Assembly (NCBI GenBank): GCA_002311915.1
Contig: DCAF01000032.1
Span: forward strand, 17,926-32,762
From: Sulfurovum sp. UBA1140
GTDB taxonomy: Bacteria > Campylobacterota > Campylobacteria > Campylobacterales > Sulfurovaceae
DNA: 14,837 nt
Direction of reading: 5' to 3'
Position numbers and translations under genes: made by a program. How positions within the stretch are numbered: the first letter of the stretch is position 1; each line of letters opens with the position of its first letter. The notes beneath the pieces are model-generated. The model had not been told where the DNA came from and did not search any database. It was given only the letters and a program-made list of their open reading frames with translations. Shown here one piece after another: positions 13,965 to 14,837 of this stretch.

Positions 13965-14633
13965 TTACTTCTCTTTATTAATAACTTTTGATTGGGCTAA
14001 TGCTTTTTCTATCTCTTCTTTGGCAATATCACCCGTGAGTTGTAGCTCTACATTTCCATCAACACCTGTAACTTGCATGTTGGTGATTTTCTTTTTGGTC
14101 TCATCGCTCATACATTCACATTGACCTGTGGCACAGTTCTCTACCATTTTAATAATGTTCTGTTTTGCTACAACACCTGTAAAGGATATTTTAACACCCT
14201 CATTGGTTTTAAATACATTTTTGTTCATTTTGTCTCCGTTTAATTTTTTTTCTACCATCGGTAGAAGTCTCTCTTTTATCTCATTGAGTGTTACCTCAAA
14301 GGCTTTAAATTCTTTTCCATCGGGGTCTTCAAATCCAATATGAATCACATCTGTTTTTTTAGGGAAAAGTGGACAGCTTTCATGAGCATTGTCACATACA
14401 GTTACGACTAGATCGAATTCTATCGCCATAATTTTATCTAAAGTTTTTGAATGATAGCTATCTAGCCAAGCTTCCTCTTGTTCTAAAACCTTTTTTGCAT
14501 TGGGGTTAACACGCCCACTGGCTTGGACTCCCGAGCTATAGGCTTGAACTCCATCTATATATTTGTTAAGTAGTGCTTCGGCAATAATAGAACGACAGCT
14601 ATTTCCTGTACAGAGAATAAGTATTTTTTTCAT
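13965..14633 (-). CDS. arsC: Arsenate reductase, thioredoxin-coupled (LMW-phosphatase type) fused to a C-terminal cysteine-containing domain
   Basis: 222 residues. Residues 1-132 form a low-molecular-weight phosphatase fold: the P-loop CTGNSCRS carries nucleophile Cys8 and Arg14, and Cys80 and Cys87 (VCDNAHESC) complete the Cys triad used by thioredoxin-dependent ArsC; DPDGKEF follows. ArsC proteins normally end here (about 130-140 residues). From Met136 a second domain continues in frame: about 87 residues with VKISFTG, Cys167, Cys172 and Cys174 (NCATGQCEC), and a repeated V-x-G-x-(D)GxVELxLTGDI pattern. I do not recognise it; the C-x4-C-x-C cluster could bind metal or arsenite. Start is the ATG at 14633 with GGAG eight bases upstream; the TTG one codon earlier is less likely. 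Confidence 0.87.
   Translation of the reverse strand: MKKILILCTGNSCRSIIAEALLNKYIDGVQAYSSGVQASGRVNPNAKKVLEQEEAWLDSYHSKTLDKIMAIEFDLVVTVCDNAHESCPLFPKKTDVIHIGFEDPDGKEFKAFEVTLNEIKERLLPMVEKKLNGDKMNKNVFKTNEGVKISFTGVVAKQNIIKMVENCATGQCECMSDETKKKITNMQVTGVDGNVELQLTGDIAKEEIEKALAQSKVINKEK
14226..14237 (-). promoter_or_regulatory. Internal ribosome binding site and ATG inside arsC
   Basis: Minus-strand GGAG (14237-14234), five bases, then ATG (14228-14226) at exactly the junction between the ArsC domain and the extra C-terminal domain. Translation from here would give an 87-residue separate protein ending at the same stop codon. It may be a relic of two genes that became fused, or a working second start. 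Confidence 0.5.
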
Positions 14634-14643
14634 CAAATTATCT

Positions 14644-14691
14644 CCAAGGAAACCTCTTCTATAATCTCTGATTTAGAAGAGGAGGAATTGG
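14644..14691 (-). other. Long bulged hairpin between the IscB-like gene and arsC
   Basis: On the minus strand a perfect 9-bp stem CCTCTTCTA (14682-14674) with TAGAAGAGG (14661-14653) continues inward through one bulged A (14662) into AATC/GATT, with loop AGA (14669-14667). Outside a symmetric 5x5 internal loop, CCAA (14691-14688) pairs with TTGG (14647-14644); the last GG is part of the arsC ribosome site GGAG (14645-14642). No T-run follows, so it is not a standard terminator. It could be the subterminal hairpin of an IS200/IS605-type element end or a translation control structure for arsC. Confidence 0.6.
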
Positions 14692-14708
14692 TAGCGTTGG
14701 ATTTTGAA

Positions 14709-14837
14709 TTAAATCTTTGAATATGCACAAGCATAGCCATCTCCTTTTTGTATATTTTTACAATAATTTGAGGTAATATTAAAATTACCACTAGCTCGAA
14801 CAGCCACTTTTCCAAGATAAGTTCCTATCTTTTTTCC
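14709..14837 (-). CDS. iscB: C-terminal fragment of an IscB/RRXRR-type RNA-guided nuclease (partial, cut by the window edge)
   Basis: An open frame enters from the right edge at 14837 and ends with TAA at 14711-14709, giving 42 residues without an internal start, in the frame beginning GKKIGTYLGKVAVRASG. The pattern G-x-Y-x-G-[KR]-VAVR-x-SG-x-FNI, then YCKNIQKGDGY and a Tyr-rich end, resembles what I recall of the C-terminus of IscB-family proteins, the HNH/RuvC RNA-guided nucleases of IS200/IS605-like elements and relatives of Cas9. The catalytic domains would lie outside the window, so activity cannot be judged, nor can an omega RNA, which is encoded upstream of iscB and thus beyond the right edge. 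The assignment is from motif memory only. The gene is followed by the bulged hairpin and then arsC. Confidence 0.6.
   Translation of the reverse strand, partial: GKKIGTYLGKVAVRASGNFNITSNYCKNIQKGDGYACAYSKI

Noticed and set aside
14633..14815. 60-residue leftward frame opening with TTG before arsC, and a 33-residue version from the ATG at 14734 behind AAGGAG
   Set aside because: It lies in another frame over the IscB-like C-terminus. That tail shows a recognisable protein motif and a proper stop codon, whereas this frame's Ser/Asn/Lys-rich sequence resembles no family; the AAGGAG is explained as Gln-Lys-Gly-Asp codons.

Overview
The window looks like a chromosomal segment of a low-GC, probably chemolithotrophic member of the Campylobacterota (Sulfurimonas/Sulfurovum-like). 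Support: the second, short-type glutamyl-tRNA synthetase (GltX2), a class II superoxide reductase, A/T-rich tightly packed genes, and promoters that show a good, often extended, -10 box (TGnTATAAT-like) without a clear -35. From memory, the central run gltX2 - yggT - lytic transglycosylase - convergent lipoprotein - mobB - fbp - small Cys protein matches the order of the Campylobacter jejuni Cj0845c-Cj0839c region, so most of the window is conserved backbone. The genus is inference.

Layout. 1-1087: leftward genes for superoxide reductase and an envelope haem-binding (CxxCH) protein. 1147-3105: rightward M3 oligopeptidase. 3186-4334: leftward exported protein built of PilJ-N type repeats. 4475-5545: rightward truD. 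5618-8394: leftward operon mobB - fbp - small Cys protein - thioredoxin-like lipoprotein - SdiA-regulated-type beta-propeller protein. 8497-9021: rightward lipoprotein whose 3' end overlaps the convergent transglycosylase by 71 bp. 8951-14633: long leftward operon-like run, in transcription order arsC (thioredoxin type, with an extra C-terminal domain) - rsmD - NYN/OST-HTH protein - arsC (glutaredoxin type) - gltX2 - yggT - lytic transglycosylase. 14709-14837: the last 42 codons of a leftward gene that resembles the C-terminus of IscB/RRXRR RNA-guided nucleases. No stretch longer than 300 bases lacks a gene.

The most notable non-coding signal is a 50-bp element present twice (3111-3160 on +, 5569-5618 on -). 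Each copy starts directly behind the stop codon of the gene it follows in sense orientation, at a convergent gene junction. It folds as two bulged hairpins closed by an outer helix. All six differences between the copies fall in loops, bulges, linkers or one compensatory base pair, which indicates conservation of structure. The right edge is the second hotspot: an IscB-like tail, then a long bulged hairpin between its stop codon and arsC, which may be a transposon end or a translational control element of arsC. The arsC gene itself is fused in frame to a Cys-containing domain that has its own internal ribosome binding site.

Limits: no database search or folding program was run. Family names rest on recognised motifs, and promoter calls are sequence matches only.
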